Origin: Maricaulis sp.
GTDB lineage: Bacteria; Pseudomonadota; Alphaproteobacteria; Caulobacterales; Maricaulaceae
Direction: 5' to 3'
Assembly (NCBI RefSeq): GCF_030149515.1
Contig: NZ_JASBRI010000024.1
Coordinates: 1 to 64,000 of the forward strand
DNA: 64,000 nt
Shown here: piece after piece, positions 27,933 through 37,059 of the stretch
How positions within the stretch are numbered: the first letter of the stretch is position 1
Layout of the letters: each line of letters opens with the position of its first letter
Position numbers and translations under genes: made by a program
Notes under the pieces: model-generated
What the model saw: only the letters and a program-made list of their open reading frames with translations
What the model was told of the DNA's origin: nothing
The model's database searches: none

Positions 27933-29720
27933 CTAGAAAGCCTCCGCTTCCAGCGCCATCATCGTGTCGGCGCCGGCCTCGACCTTGGCCAGGTGCATGG
28001 CCGCTTCCGGGATCCAGCGATCAAGGAAGTACCGGCCGGTCTTCAGCTTGGCGGCATAGATCGGATCGGTCTCGCCTTCCGCGATCCTGGCCGAGGCCGC
28101 CTTGGCCATCATCGCCCACATATAGGCCATACAGGTCAGGCCGAAGAGGTTGAGATAGTCGTGGCTGCCTGCGCCGGCATGGTCAAAATTGTTCAGCGCA
28201 TTGTTCATCAGCCAGTCGGTCGCCTGTTTCAGCTTGCCCTTGGTATCGGCCAGGGCCGTGACAAAAGGCTGGGTCTCGTCATCGCCACCTTCGGCCACGA
28301 AGGCATCGATCTCGGCGAAGAAGGAGGTGATGGGGCGCATGCCGTTCATCGCCAGCTTGCGGCCCACGAGATCGAGGGCCTGGATGCCGTTCGTGCCTTC
28401 ATAGATCATGGTGATGCGGGCATCGCGCAGAAGCTGGGAAGCGGCCCATTCCTCGGTAAAGCCCGACCCGCCATGCACCTGCAGCCCGTTGGAGACCATG
28501 TCATAGCCCTTGCCGGTGAGGTAGGACTTCACGATCGGGGTCAGCAGCGCCATGTAGTCGCCGGCCTTTTCGCGGGTGGCAGAATCGTCGGACTTTTCCT
28601 CCAGATCGCCCTGCAGCGCCGTCCACAGCGCGAAGCAGCGGGCGCCTTCCACGAAGCATTTCTGGTCCATCAGCATGCGGCGCACATCCGGGTGCACGAT
28701 GATCGGATCGGCCGGTCCGTCCTGGTTCTTCGGACCGGTCAGCGAGCGGCCCTGCAGACGGTCCTTCGCGAAGGCCAGGGACTGCTGATAGGCGGCCTCG
28801 GCGACGGCATAGCCCTGCAGGCCGACGCCCAGGCGGGCCTCGTTCATCATGATAAACATGACTTTGAGACCCTTGTTCTCTTCGCCCACGAGCCAGCCCG
28901 TCGCCTCGTCATAGTCCATGACGCAGGTCGCATTGCCGTGAATGCCCATCTTCTCTTCCAGGCCGCCGCATTTCAGCGAGTTGCGTTCGCCCGGATCGCC
29001 GTTCTCGTCGGGAATGAATTTCGGCACGACGAAGAGTGAGATGCCCTTCACGCCCTCCGGCGCACCCTCGATGCGGGCCAGGACGAGATGGACGATATTC
29101 TCGGCCATGTCGTGTTCGCCCGAGGAGATCCAGATCTTCTGGCCGGTGATCTTGTAGCTTCCGTCGCCCTGGGGCACGGCCTTGGTGCGCAGAAGACCCA
29201 GATCGGTCCCGCAATGCGGCTCGGTCAGGTTCATCGTCCCGCCCCACTGGCAGGAAATCATCTTGGGCAGGTAGAGCCGTTTCTGTTCGTCGGTACCGGC
29301 CGTGTGCAGCGCCGCCGCGGCCCCCCGGGTGAGGCCGGGATACATGCCGAAGGCCATGTTGGCCGAGGACACCATTTCGTTGAACGCCAGGTTCAGGACG
29401 TGCGGCAGACCCTGTCCGCCATATTCCGGATCGGAGGACAGGGCCGTCCAGCCGCCTTCCGCCATCTGCTTGAAAGCGTCCCTGAACCCGGTCGGCGTGG
29501 TCACATTGCCGTCCGCGTCGCGCTTGCAGCCTTCCTCGTCGCCGACCTTGTTCAGCGGGGCGAGCACGCCTTCGGTGAACTTGGCGCCCTCCTCCAGGAT
29601 GGCATCGACCGTGTCGGTATCGGCCTCGGCAAAGCCCGGCAGGTTGGAATACTGGGTGATGTTGAGCACGTCGTGCAGGACGAAACGCTGGTCACGGACC
29701 GGGGCGCGATACGGGGTCAT
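27933..29720 (-). CDS. acyl-CoA dehydrogenase, 600-residue DmdC-type
   Basis: A 595-residue acyl-CoA dehydrogenase of the class with an extra C-terminal domain, to which 3-methylmercaptopropionyl-CoA dehydrogenase (DmdC) belongs. It starts MTPYRAPVRDQRFVLHDVLN, with GTMNLTEPHCGTDLGLLRTKA and GQKIWISSGEHDMAEN for substrate and FAD binding, VGVGLQGYAVAEAAYQQSLAFA, and ITMIYEGTNGIQALDLVGRKL. The terminal 100 residues form an additional helical domain. Many such genes act on ordinary or aromatic acyl-CoAs, so DMSP use is not implied. It lies directly downstream of the MerR regulator. Confidence 0.93.
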   Translation of the reverse strand: MTPYRAPVRDQRFVLHDVLNITQYSNLPGFAEADTDTVDAILEEGAKFTEGVLAPLNKVGDEEGCKRDADGNVTTPTGFRDAFKQMAEGGWTALSSDPEYGGQGLPHVLNLAFNEMVSSANMAFGMYPGLTRGAAAALHTAGTDEQKRLYLPKMISCQWGGTMNLTEPHCGTDLGLLRTKAVPQGDGSYKITGQKIWISSGEHDMAENIVHLVLARIEGAPEGVKGISLFVVPKFIPDENGDPGERNSLKCGGLEEKMGIHGNATCVMDYDEATGWLVGEENKGLKVMFIMMNEARLGVGLQGYAVAEAAYQQSLAFAKDRLQGRSLTGPKNQDGPADPIIVHPDVRRMLMDQKCFVEGARCFALWTALQGDLEEKSDDSATREKAGDYMALLTPIVKSYLTGKGYDMVSNGLQVHGGSGFTEEWAASQLLRDARITMIYEGTNGIQALDLVGRKLAMNGMRPITSFFAEIDAFVAEGGDDETQPFVTALADTKGKLKQATDWLMNNALNNFDHAGAGSHDYLNLFGLTCMAYMWAMMAKAASARIAEGETDPIYAAKLKTGRYFLDRWIPEAAMHLAKVEAGADTMMALEAEAF

Positions 29721-29773
29721 TTATGAGGTCTCCGAACGGGCGATATGTGGATCTTTGGCGGTGTGGATTTGGA

Positions 29774-30256
29774 CTATCCGGCGCTGGCGCCGGACCAGGG
29801 ATCGAGCCGCGCCTGGGCCAGCGCCTCGAAGGCGCGGGCGCGGCGGCGGACATCGTCGGGCGGGGTGCGGTTTTCCAGGCGCTCGCGCATCCAGTCGAGG
29901 CCTGCCTGGAGTTCGGCGATCGCGCGTTCGACATCCTCGCGCTGCTGCTGCAGCACCTGGATACGCGCGACAAAGCGTTCGATCGCCGGTTCCAGGCGTT
30001 CGCGGCCACCGCGGTCGATGGCCTCCAGATCGAGGATTTCCTTGATCTCGTCGAGCGCGAAACCGACGCGCTTGCCACGCAGGATCAGGTCGACCCGGGC
30101 CCGGTCAGCGGCGGAATAGATCCGCGCCGCGCCGCGGCGGGCCGGCGAGATCATGCCCTTTTGCTCGTAGAAGCGCAGGGTGCGCGGGGTCACATCGAAC
30201 TCCTGCGCGAGCTCGCGGATGGTGAATTCGGAATCGGGCGCTACCGGCTTGATCAT
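29774..30256 (-). CDS. MerR-family regulator, LiuR-like
   Basis: A 160-residue MerR regulator: EFTIRELAQEFDVTPRTLRFYEQKGMISP is the DNA-binding helix-turn-helix, GAARIYSAADRARVDLILRGKRVGFALDEIKEILDL the second wing and linker, then a coiled coil (QVLQQQREDVERAIAELQAG). There are no effector cysteines. The sequence resembles LiuR-type regulators of branched-chain and fatty acyl-CoA catabolism. The ATG at 30256 fits the family start; a GTG at 30277 would add seven residues. Located at the head of the acyl-CoA cluster and next to LiuR-like palindromes, so it likely controls the cluster and itself. Confidence 0.9.
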   Translation of the reverse strand: MIKPVAPDSEFTIRELAQEFDVTPRTLRFYEQKGMISPARRGAARIYSAADRARVDLILRGKRVGFALDEIKEILDLEAIDRGGRERLEPAIERFVARIQVLQQQREDVERAIAELQAGLDWMRERLENRTPPDDVRRRARAFEALAQARLDPWSGASAG

Positions 30257-30258
30257 GG

Positions 30259-30299
30259 GTGAATGGTGTTCACACACTTACGCGAACGTCAACGTCAAA
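30259..30299. promoter_or_regulatory. candidate operators upstream of the MerR/LiuR-like gene
   Basis: Two palindromes sit upstream of the regulator. GTGAATGGTGTTCAC (30259-30273) is a perfect 5-base-arm repeat next to the start codon. At 30278-30299 the plus strand reads TTACGCGAACGTC then AACGTCAAA, with the ACGT cores and TTAC/GTCAA flanks characteristic of LiuR sites (TTTACGTnnACGTnAA type, from memory of the published motif). I saw no second copy before the other genes of the cluster, supporting one controlled transcription start. Confidence 0.6.
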
Positions 30300-30377
30300 T
30301 ATATGACATCTCGTAAATTCCCGTTTCGACTGCCTTTCCCCTTTCATCCCGGCCGCACTCGCGGCAAAGTCGCCGGC

Positions 30378-31979
30378 ATGTCGACTGCACTTCCGTTCCC
30401 CATCGCTTCATTCGGCGCGCTCGCTCTTGCCGCCGTCATGACCTGTCCGTCTCAGGCCCATGCCTGGCAGGACGACGACGCGCCGGTCTTTTCCATCTTA
30501 GCTCCGGCGGCGGACGCGGAGACGGAAGAGGCGCCGCCGGCCGAGTTGCCCCAGGCCGAGCGGGCCGACGCGCCGGCCGGCCCCTGGCTCGACCGGGCGG
30601 CCTATCTGGCGGCACGAGGCGAACGCAGCGAAGACGTGTTACGCACGCGCTGGCGCATCGAAACGGCCTCGCTGGACGGAACGCCCCAGGGCAGCGAACA
30701 GCGCGAGATCGTGATCGGAGACGGCTATGTCACGGAGCCGGGCGATGAGGCCAATACGGTCCAGGACTTCGCCACCGGCCGGCTGCTCACCCGGATCCAG
30801 TCGCTCGACGGGCCGGTGATGCGCAATCTGCCGATCGTCGCGCATGCCCACCGCCAGATGAACACGTTTGCCTATTACACACAGGGCGGCGAACTGGACG
30901 AAGTGACCGGGCCCGGCGGCAGCCTGTTCGAGCGCTTCTGGATCGAGGCGGCAATGGGCGTGCGCCTGACCGAGGTCGAAATGGAGACCAGCGAGGGCGA
31001 GGACGGCCACGTCACCATTCGCCGCTTCAGCCTGGGCAGCGAGATTTTCGGCTTCGATCCGGACGGAACCGGCAGCCTGGCCCAGGCCGGCCTGTTTCGT
31101 GCCTGGATGCGGCATGCCCTGCCGATCCATCCCGATGCGCTGAACCGGATGCCGGCCAGTGCCGGCATTCCCGAACGCTTCAGCTTTCTGGTGTTCAGCC
31201 CGACCAGCCCGGACGGCCGGCGCGAAACCTGGACCCGGCTGAACACAAGCACGGGCAGCGCGGCCTTTCCCTGGCCGGAAAACGTGCCGCCGGCCCCTGC
31301 CGTGGGTTACGACGTGTCGGACCCGACCGTCACACGGCTCCTCGCAGCCGGGCTGGAGGCGATGAACGGACCCATGGCGGCCGCGCCGACCGAGGCGACC
31401 TTCGTCGCCGCCTCGCAGGCCGCCCAGCGGCGGGCCGATCCGGCGGGCGCCTACCTCGCCCTCTATCAGGTCGCGCATCATTCCGGACCGTGCCGGCCGC
31501 AATCCCAGTCCGCCGTGTGCAGCCGCATGAGCCAGGTCACGGCGGCCGGGCTGGGGAATGCCGAATTCGAGGCGTTGATGACGGCGCTGTCCGACATGCA
31601 GGACGATCGGGCGGCGGCCATCGCCCGATTGCGCACGCATCTGCATCGCGAGGGCTTTGCCGGCGCTGCCGCCAACATGCTCACGGCCCAGGCCGTAGCC
31701 GCCGAACAGGCCGCCAATCCCGAGGCGCTGCCGGAACTGTCGCCGCTGGCCCTGTTCGCCGCCAGTGCCGAGGCCGATCCGTACGCGCCGCTGACCTATT
31801 GGCATGCCGGGCGCTATGCCGCGGGGCGGGGCGATGTCGAATCAGCCTGGCTGTTGTTCGATATCGCCGTTGGGTTGCCTGGTTCGGATGCCTTGCCCCC
31901 GACGCGCGAAGCCGTGGCAATGCGCGAACAATTACGGACGCTTGCCCCGGGTTTCTTCGGTCCCGAAGCGACCCGTTAA
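30378..31979 (+). CDS. exported protein of unknown function
   Basis: A 533-residue exported protein: MSTALPFPIASFGALALAAVMTCPSQAHAWQ is a signal peptide, which is why I choose this ATG over earlier in-frame codons. The mature chain is acidic, Ala/Pro-rich at first, then mixed alpha/beta with a C-terminal half of helical repeats (DPAGAYLALYQVAHHSG, PLTYWHAGRYAAGRGDVESAWLLFDIAVGLPG) like Sel1/TPR-type solenoids. Two closely spaced cysteines occur around residue 400 (HHSGPCRPQSQSAVCSRM). No family recognised. It is divergent from the MerR gene and directly precedes podJ. Confidence 0.75.
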   Translation: MSTALPFPIASFGALALAAVMTCPSQAHAWQDDDAPVFSILAPAADAETEEAPPAELPQAERADAPAGPWLDRAAYLAARGERSEDVLRTRWRIETASLDGTPQGSEQREIVIGDGYVTEPGDEANTVQDFATGRLLTRIQSLDGPVMRNLPIVAHAHRQMNTFAYYTQGGELDEVTGPGGSLFERFWIEAAMGVRLTEVEMETSEGEDGHVTIRRFSLGSEIFGFDPDGTGSLAQAGLFRAWMRHALPIHPDALNRMPASAGIPERFSFLVFSPTSPDGRRETWTRLNTSTGSAAFPWPENVPPAPAVGYDVSDPTVTRLLAAGLEAMNGPMAAAPTEATFVAASQAAQRRADPAGAYLALYQVAHHSGPCRPQSQSAVCSRMSQVTAAGLGNAEFEALMTALSDMQDDRAAAIARLRTHLHREGFAGAAANMLTAQAVAAEQAANPEALPELSPLALFAASAEADPYAPLTYWHAGRYAAGRGDVESAWLLFDIAVGLPGSDALPPTREAVAMREQLRTLAPGFFGPEATR

Positions 31980-32167
31980 GACCTCTTATCCACATATTTT
32001 ACGGCGCATTAACCGAGTCAGAGCCTTGTGTTGACTCGGGAAATTGGCATGCGCGCCAAGCCCAGAGATTCGGTGTGGAAACACTACATGTTGGGCCCGC
32101 GCCTTTGGTTTACACAATATTAACCGCGCAATAGCGTAAGGCGGTTAGGTTGAGCGAGCGATTCGGA
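31980..32167 (+). promoter_or_regulatory. cell-cycle type upstream region of podJ
   Basis: A perfect DnaA box TTATCCACA lies at 31986-31994 and a weaker reverse-orientation one, TGTGGAAAC, at 32074-32082. Four GANTC sites (CcrM methylation) occur: 32015-32019, 32033-32037, 32067-32071 and 32160-32164. The first two lie in the arms of a perfect repeat CCGAGTC/GACTCGG. ATTAACC half-sites of CtrA type occur at about 32008 and 32119. In Caulobacter podJ is activated by DnaA and GcrA and repressed by CtrA, so the same circuit is probably preserved here; that is inference from the sites. Confidence 0.65.
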
Positions 32168-35100
32168 ATGTCGACCAGTGGTCCTTGGAGCGTGAAAGGG
32201 ATCGATCCCCGCGCCCGGGCGCGGGCGAAATCGGCTGCGCGACGCGAAGGCCTCACGCTGGGCGAGTGGATCAATCGTGTCATTCTGGAAGAATCCGACC
32301 CCGCCAACACCCATTGGGACGATGCGCTGGAGGCGTTTCCGGGTTTCGGAGGCGGCCGGGCGATGAGCGAGGAGGATGACCGCCTCCTGCGCGCCATGGT
32401 CAACCGGTTGACCGAGCGTGTCGAGCACACCGAACAGCGCTCCGCGCGTACCCTGACCGGGCTGGACAAGGCGATCTCCCAGCTCGCCGACAAGATCACC
32501 CGCAACGGCGAACGCCACTCCACCGAACTCGCCGCTGCACAGGAATCCATCGACCGCGTCCGCAAGAACCAGGACGAGCTGACCGACCGTGTCCGCACGC
32601 TGGAGACCTCCGGTCCGGCGGCCGGCTCGGCCGACACCAAGGCGGTGGAGACCACGATCATGAAGCTCGCCCGCCGGCTTTACGAGCACGAGAACGACAC
32701 CGCCGCCCGCCTGCACGCCGTCGACGAAGACACCCGCGCCGCCTCGGAATCGCTGGGCGCGCGCCTGGCCCGGCTGGAAAGCCGCGCCGACGATTATGCC
32801 GACATCAACCGCAAGCGCGACGACCGTACGGCCCAGACCGTAAGCCAGCTGCAAAGCACGACCGAGGCCCTGAAGGCCCGTGTCGAGGGCGCCGAACGGG
32901 TGACCAATGAAGCGGCGCGGGCGCTGGAAACCTCGGTGGGCCGGCTCGACGACCGGCTGCGCCTGATCGAGACCCGTAATTCCAGCGACACCGTGGATCT
33001 GGAGCGGCGCTTCGAACGCCTGTCCGACGATGTCGCCCGCGTCATCGCGGACACCCGCTCGCAGATGGCCAATGCGGTCACCGGCGCCGCCTCGGAACCG
33101 CGGCTCGACCGGCTGGAAGATGCCCTCACCCGGGCCCTCTCGCGCATGGACGATGCCGAGCGCCGCCAGGGCGATTCCATGTCGCGCCTGGGCCGGGAGA
33201 TCACCAAGCTTGCCGGCGCCATCGACCGCCGCCTCACCGAAAGCGAACGCCGCGCCGCCGACGCGCTGCGCGAAAGCCAGTCCGAACACAAGCTGGACCG
33301 GCGTCTGGACGAGGTGCGCCAGGAGAACAAGGACGCCGTCAAGCGCATGGGCGAGGAGGTCACCCGCCTCGGCCGCTCGCTCTCCGACCGGATCGCCAAG
33401 TCGGAAGAGCGCGCCAACAGCGTCGTCGAGACCGCGACCGACCGCATGGCCCAGATGCTCGACAAGATCGAGGCCGGCCGCAGCGCGCGTGAGGAGGATC
33501 TCGAAGACCGGCTGCGCCAGTCCGAGGAACGCACCGCCAGGCGTATCGAGGATGCGCTGGGCAGCGTGCAGGAGCGCATGTCGGCCGTGCGCGCGGAAAC
33601 CGCGGAAGCGCTGTCCCCGGTACAGCGCGCCATGTCCGCCCTCGCCGACCGGCTGGAAGCCATCGAGGCGCGCGGCAAACCCGAGGGGCCCGCCGAGGCC
33701 GGTACGAAGCCGGCCGAGGCGGAGGAAGAGATCGATTTCGACACCCCGCTCGGTCCGCCGCCACAGGCCGAAACACCGTACGCCACGCTGGACACCGACG
33801 AATACGACCCCTTCCTGGCCGATGGTCCCGACCGGCCGTCCGCACCCGCGGCCAAGCCGATCCTGCGCGAACGCGCCGAGACCCGGCCCGCGGCCGCGGC
33901 GGCCCGTGAACAGATGGTGCTGCAGCCCCCGGCCGCAGCCGGGCAGCCGGCGCCGCGCCAGCCCCAGCCGGCCGCAAAGCCGCAGCGCCCCGCCGGACGC
34001 CTGGGCGCCACGGCCGATGCCGACTTCCTCGCCGCCGCCCGCGAACGCACGCGTCTGGGCGGCCAGGCGCACGCGCCGGACCATCCCCGACGCCCCTCCC
34101 GGATCGGCCGCACCCTGTTGTTTGCCCTGCCGGTCGTCGCCCTTCTGATGCTGACAGGTGCCGGCATTATCCTGGTCTGGGAAGCCATGCAGGGCGATGC
34201 CGAACGCATCGCGGCCAATGCCCGGACCGGCGATGACTTCATCGCCCAGGTCGAGGCCGGCCTGTCGCAGCCGGACGCCGCACCCGCCGAGACCCCGGCC
34301 GCAGCGGACGCATCCGGCAATACCGCGCAGGCCCCGGCCGGCACGCCTGCTGCGGACACCGCCGATACCGGCACGGGCATGGCCGAGGCCGCCCCCGCCG
34401 CGACCCCGCCGGCGAATGCCGTCGCCGATCTCAGCGGTACCGCCATGCCGGCCGCCTCCGCTCCGGCCGAACCGGAACCGGCTCCCGTGCGCAATACCGG
34501 GGCGAACGGACGCGCCACGCTGGAAAGCGCTGCCTCGGACGGCCATCCGGTCGCGCGCTACCAGCTGGGCCTGCAGGCGCTGGAGAACGGCAATCCGGAA
34601 ACCGCCGCCATCCTCTTGCGCCGCGCCGCCGAACAGGGCGTGCCGGCGGCACAATACCGTTATTCGAAACTGCTGGAGACCGGCGAGGGCGTGGAACAGG
34701 ACCTGGAGGCCGCGCGCCAGTGGACCGAGCGGGCGGCCAATGCCGGCCACCGCCGGGCCATGCACAATCTTGGCATCATGTACTATTATGGTACCGGCGC
34801 CGCCGAGGACATGGACACTGCGGCGCGCTGGTTCCAGGAGGCGGCCTTGCTCGGATTGCGGGACAGCCAGTTCAATCTCGCCCTCTTGTACGAGACCGGC
34901 GACGGCGTGCCGCTGAGCCTGGCCGACGCCTATGCCTGGTTCACCATCGCCGCCAGCGAGAGCGGCGATCCGACCGCCAGCGAACGCGCCGCCGCCCTGG
35001 AAAGCCAGCTGGAGCCGGAAGCCCTGGCCGCCGCCCGCGAAGTCGCCGCCAGTTTCACTCCGCGCCCGCTCGACGGAGAGGCCAACGGCATCTACCGCAA

Positions 35101-35320
35101 CCTGCCCTGGGACCGCACCGTGACCACCGATGCCGCCGCCGTGCGCCGGGCCCAGGGTTTCCTCTCCGTCCTGGGCTATTCGCCCGGTCCGATCGACGGC
35201 GAGATGGGCGAACGCACCCGCGACGCCATCATGGCCTTCGAGGCCGACCAGGGACTGCCCCGCACCGGACGCGTCGATGCCGTTCTGATCGAACGGCTGG
35301 AACGCGCCGCGGCGGGCTAG
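32168..35320 (+). CDS. podJ: PodJ-like polar localization protein
   Basis: A 1050-residue scaffold that in Caulobacter marks the flagellar pole and recruits pilus and holdfast assembly. The ATG at 32168 gives MSTSGPWSVKGIDPRARARAKSAARREGLTLGEWINRVI, aligning with the known PodJ start; a TTG at 32150 would add six residues. Residues 60-500 are long coiled coil, 500-640 a Pro/Ala-rich acidic region, about 651-672 the transmembrane segment (LLFALPVVALLMLTGAGIILVW), then a periplasmic Pro/Ala linker, Sel1 repeats at about 780-945 (YRYSKLLETGEGVEQD, GIMYYYGTGAAEDMD), and a peptidoglycan-binding domain at 985-1050 (LGYSPGPIDGEMGERTRDAI). Domain order is exactly that of PodJ. Confidence 0.93.
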   Translation: MSTSGPWSVKGIDPRARARAKSAARREGLTLGEWINRVILEESDPANTHWDDALEAFPGFGGGRAMSEEDDRLLRAMVNRLTERVEHTEQRSARTLTGLDKAISQLADKITRNGERHSTELAAAQESIDRVRKNQDELTDRVRTLETSGPAAGSADTKAVETTIMKLARRLYEHENDTAARLHAVDEDTRAASESLGARLARLESRADDYADINRKRDDRTAQTVSQLQSTTEALKARVEGAERVTNEAARALETSVGRLDDRLRLIETRNSSDTVDLERRFERLSDDVARVIADTRSQMANAVTGAASEPRLDRLEDALTRALSRMDDAERRQGDSMSRLGREITKLAGAIDRRLTESERRAADALRESQSEHKLDRRLDEVRQENKDAVKRMGEEVTRLGRSLSDRIAKSEERANSVVETATDRMAQMLDKIEAGRSAREEDLEDRLRQSEERTARRIEDALGSVQERMSAVRAETAEALSPVQRAMSALADRLEAIEARGKPEGPAEAGTKPAEAEEEIDFDTPLGPPPQAETPYATLDTDEYDPFLADGPDRPSAPAAKPILRERAETRPAAAAAREQMVLQPPAAAGQPAPRQPQPAAKPQRPAGRLGATADADFLAAARERTRLGGQAHAPDHPRRPSRIGRTLLFALPVVALLMLTGAGIILVWEAMQGDAERIAANARTGDDFIAQVEAGLSQPDAAPAETPAAADASGNTAQAPAGTPAADTADTGTGMAEAAPAATPPANAVADLSGTAMPAASAPAEPEPAPVRNTGANGRATLESAASDGHPVARYQLGLQALENGNPETAAILLRRAAEQGVPAAQYRYSKLLETGEGVEQDLEAARQWTERAANAGHRRAMHNLGIMYYYGTGAAEDMDTAARWFQEAALLGLRDSQFNLALLYETGDGVPLSLADAYAWFTIAASESGDPTASERAAALESQLEPEALAAAREVAASFTPRPLDGEANGIYRNLPWDRTVTTDAAAVRRAQGFLSVLGYSPGPIDGEMGERTRDAIMAFEADQGLPRTGRVDAVLIERLERAAAG

Positions 35321-35327
35321 TCCGGCG

Positions 35328-36266
35328 GTGCAAATCTACCTTCCGATAGCCGAACTCTCAGTCAACATCTTCCTGTTGCTCGGTCTGGGCGCCGGGGTGG
35401 GATTCCTCTCCGGCATGTTCGGCGTGGGCGGCGGTTTCCTGATGACGCCGCTCCTCATGTTCATCGGCATCCCGCCGGCCGTGGCCGTCTCCACCGAAGC
35501 CAACCAGATCGTCGCCTCCTCGGCGTCCGGGGCACTGGCGCACTGGCGCCGCAGGACGCTGGACGCGAAAATGGGCGGACTGCTGCTGGTGGGCGGTGCG
35601 TCGGGCTCGATCTTCGGCGTCCAGCTGTTCGCCTTCCTGCGCTCGCTGGGCCAGATCGACCTGATCATCTCGCTCAGCTATGTCGGCTTTCTGGGCATTA
35701 TCGGCGGGCTGATGTTCTTCGAAAGCGCCCGTGCGATCTGGCGGCGCTCGCGCAATACGGGCCGCACCCCGGGCAGCGGGGCCGGCCGGCGCCGGCGCAC
35801 CTGGATCGACAGCCTGCCCTTCAAGATGCGCTTTCCGCGTTCCGGTCTCTACATCTCGGTAATCCCGCCCGTCGCGATCGGCTTCTTCGTCGGCACGCTG
35901 GCCGCGATCATGGGCGTGGGCGGCGGTTTCGTGATGGTGCCGGCGATGATCTACATCCTGCGCATGCCCACCAATGTCGTGGTCGGCACCTCGCTGTTCC
36001 AGATCCTGTTCGTCACCGCGCTGACCACCTTCCTGCAGGCCGGCCAGAACCAGACCGTCGACGTCGTCCTGGCCATGCTGCTGACCGTGGGCGGGGTGAT
36101 CGGCGCCCAGTTCGGCGCCCGGGCCGGACGGCATATCAAGGCCGAGGAATTGCGCGCCCTGCTGGCCTTCATGGTGCTGGCGGTGTGCCTGAAACTGGGC
36201 TGGGACCTGGTGATCACCCCGGCCGACATGTTCGTCGTGCTGCCGCACGGCGAGGAGGGCCACTAG
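35328..36266 (+). CDS. TauE/SafE-family sulfite/anion exporter
   Basis: A 312-residue inner-membrane permease of the TauE/SafE family, with two homologous halves. Each contains the family motif: LSGMFGVGGGFLMTPLLMFIGIPPAVAVSTEANQIVA in the first and IMGVGGGFVMVPAMIYILRMPTNVVVGTSLFQ in the second. About eight transmembrane helices. It starts with GTG seven bases after the podJ stop. The TIGR02186 gene follows with no gap; these two are a conserved alphaproteobacterial pair. Substrate likely an organosulfonate or sulfite-like anion, by family only. Confidence 0.93.
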   Translation: MQIYLPIAELSVNIFLLLGLGAGVGFLSGMFGVGGGFLMTPLLMFIGIPPAVAVSTEANQIVASSASGALAHWRRRTLDAKMGGLLLVGGASGSIFGVQLFAFLRSLGQIDLIISLSYVGFLGIIGGLMFFESARAIWRRSRNTGRTPGSGAGRRRRTWIDSLPFKMRFPRSGLYISVIPPVAIGFFVGTLAAIMGVGGGFVMVPAMIYILRMPTNVVVGTSLFQILFVTALTTFLQAGQNQTVDVVLAMLLTVGGVIGAQFGARAGRHIKAEELRALLAFMVLAVCLKLGWDLVITPADMFVVLPHGEEGH

Positions 36267-37028
36267 ATGCTCGCCGCCCTCGTCCTTGCCCTCGCCCTGC
36301 AGGGCCAGCCGGTGCAGAGCCTGCCCCAGGAAGCGCCCGGCATCGTCGCCGCCCTGACCCATGAAACGGTCGAGATCCGCGAGGATTTCGCCGGCCAGGA
36401 ACTCATCCTCTACGGCGCCACGCGGGGGCTGACCATCCGCGACGAGATCGTCGTCGTGCTGCGCGGCCCCGGCCGCGATCTGCGCGTCATGCGCAAGGAA
36501 CGCAATTTCGGCATCTGGATCAATTCCGCCCCGCTCGAATTCGACGAGGTGCCCAGCTATTACGCCATCGCCACCTCGCTGCCGCTGAACGAGATCGCCA
36601 CGCCGGAGGAACTCGCCAACAGCGGGATCGGCCTGCCGGCCACGCTGGCGATCACCGCCGCGCCGACGATCGAGGCGACCGCGCGCGATGTCTCGCCCTA
36701 TCTGGCCGCCATTGCCCGCTCCGGCGAGCGCAACAATCTCTACGCCTCGGCCCAGCGCGGGGTGGAAGTGCTGGACGGCGGCCTGTTCCGCGCCTCCCTC
36801 TCCCTGCCCCCGCTCACCCCCGTGGGCAATTACGTCGCCGAGGTCTATCTCTTCCGCGACGGCCGCGTCATCGCCTCGCGCTCGGCCCGCCTGCGCGTGG
36901 AAAAGGCCGGGCTGGAACGCCTCATCTTCGAATTCGCCCACGACTGGCCCTGGTTCTACGGCCTGTTCTGCGTCGTCCTGGCCATGCTGGCGGGCTATGT
37001 GGCGAACGTGGCTTTCTCGCGACGATAG
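36267..37028 (+). CDS. TIGR02186-family membrane-anchored protein
   Basis: A 253-residue protein with an N-terminal signal segment (MLAALVLALALQGQPVQ), a periplasmic beta-rich domain (ELILYGATRGLTIRDEIVVVLRGPGRDLRVMRKER) and a C-terminal transmembrane anchor (WFYGLFCVVLAMLAGYVANVAF). These are the features of the TIGR02186 family, repeatedly found next to a TauE/SafE permease in alphaproteobacteria. The ATG immediately follows the permease stop codon (TAGATG), indicating translational coupling. Probably an accessory subunit of the permease; its role is unproven. Confidence 0.9.
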   Translation: MLAALVLALALQGQPVQSLPQEAPGIVAALTHETVEIREDFAGQELILYGATRGLTIRDEIVVVLRGPGRDLRVMRKERNFGIWINSAPLEFDEVPSYYAIATSLPLNEIATPEELANSGIGLPATLAITAAPTIEATARDVSPYLAAIARSGERNNLYASAQRGVEVLDGGLFRASLSLPPLTPVGNYVAEVYLFRDGRVIASRSARLRVEKAGLERLIFEFAHDWPWFYGLFCVVLAMLAGYVANVAFSRR

Positions 37029-37059
37029 TTTCTGCCCGCGCCTCCGCCGGAGGCAGAAG

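Noticed and set aside
32120-34765. Minus-strand open frame of 881 codons opposite podJ
   Set aside because: Mirror of the podJ coiled coil; podJ has complete domain order and a proper upstream region.
37030-37058. Hairpin TTCTGCC/GGCAGAA after the TIGR02186 gene as terminator
   Set aside because: A good stem lies right after the stop codon but no T-tract follows on the plus strand, so I do not call a terminator.
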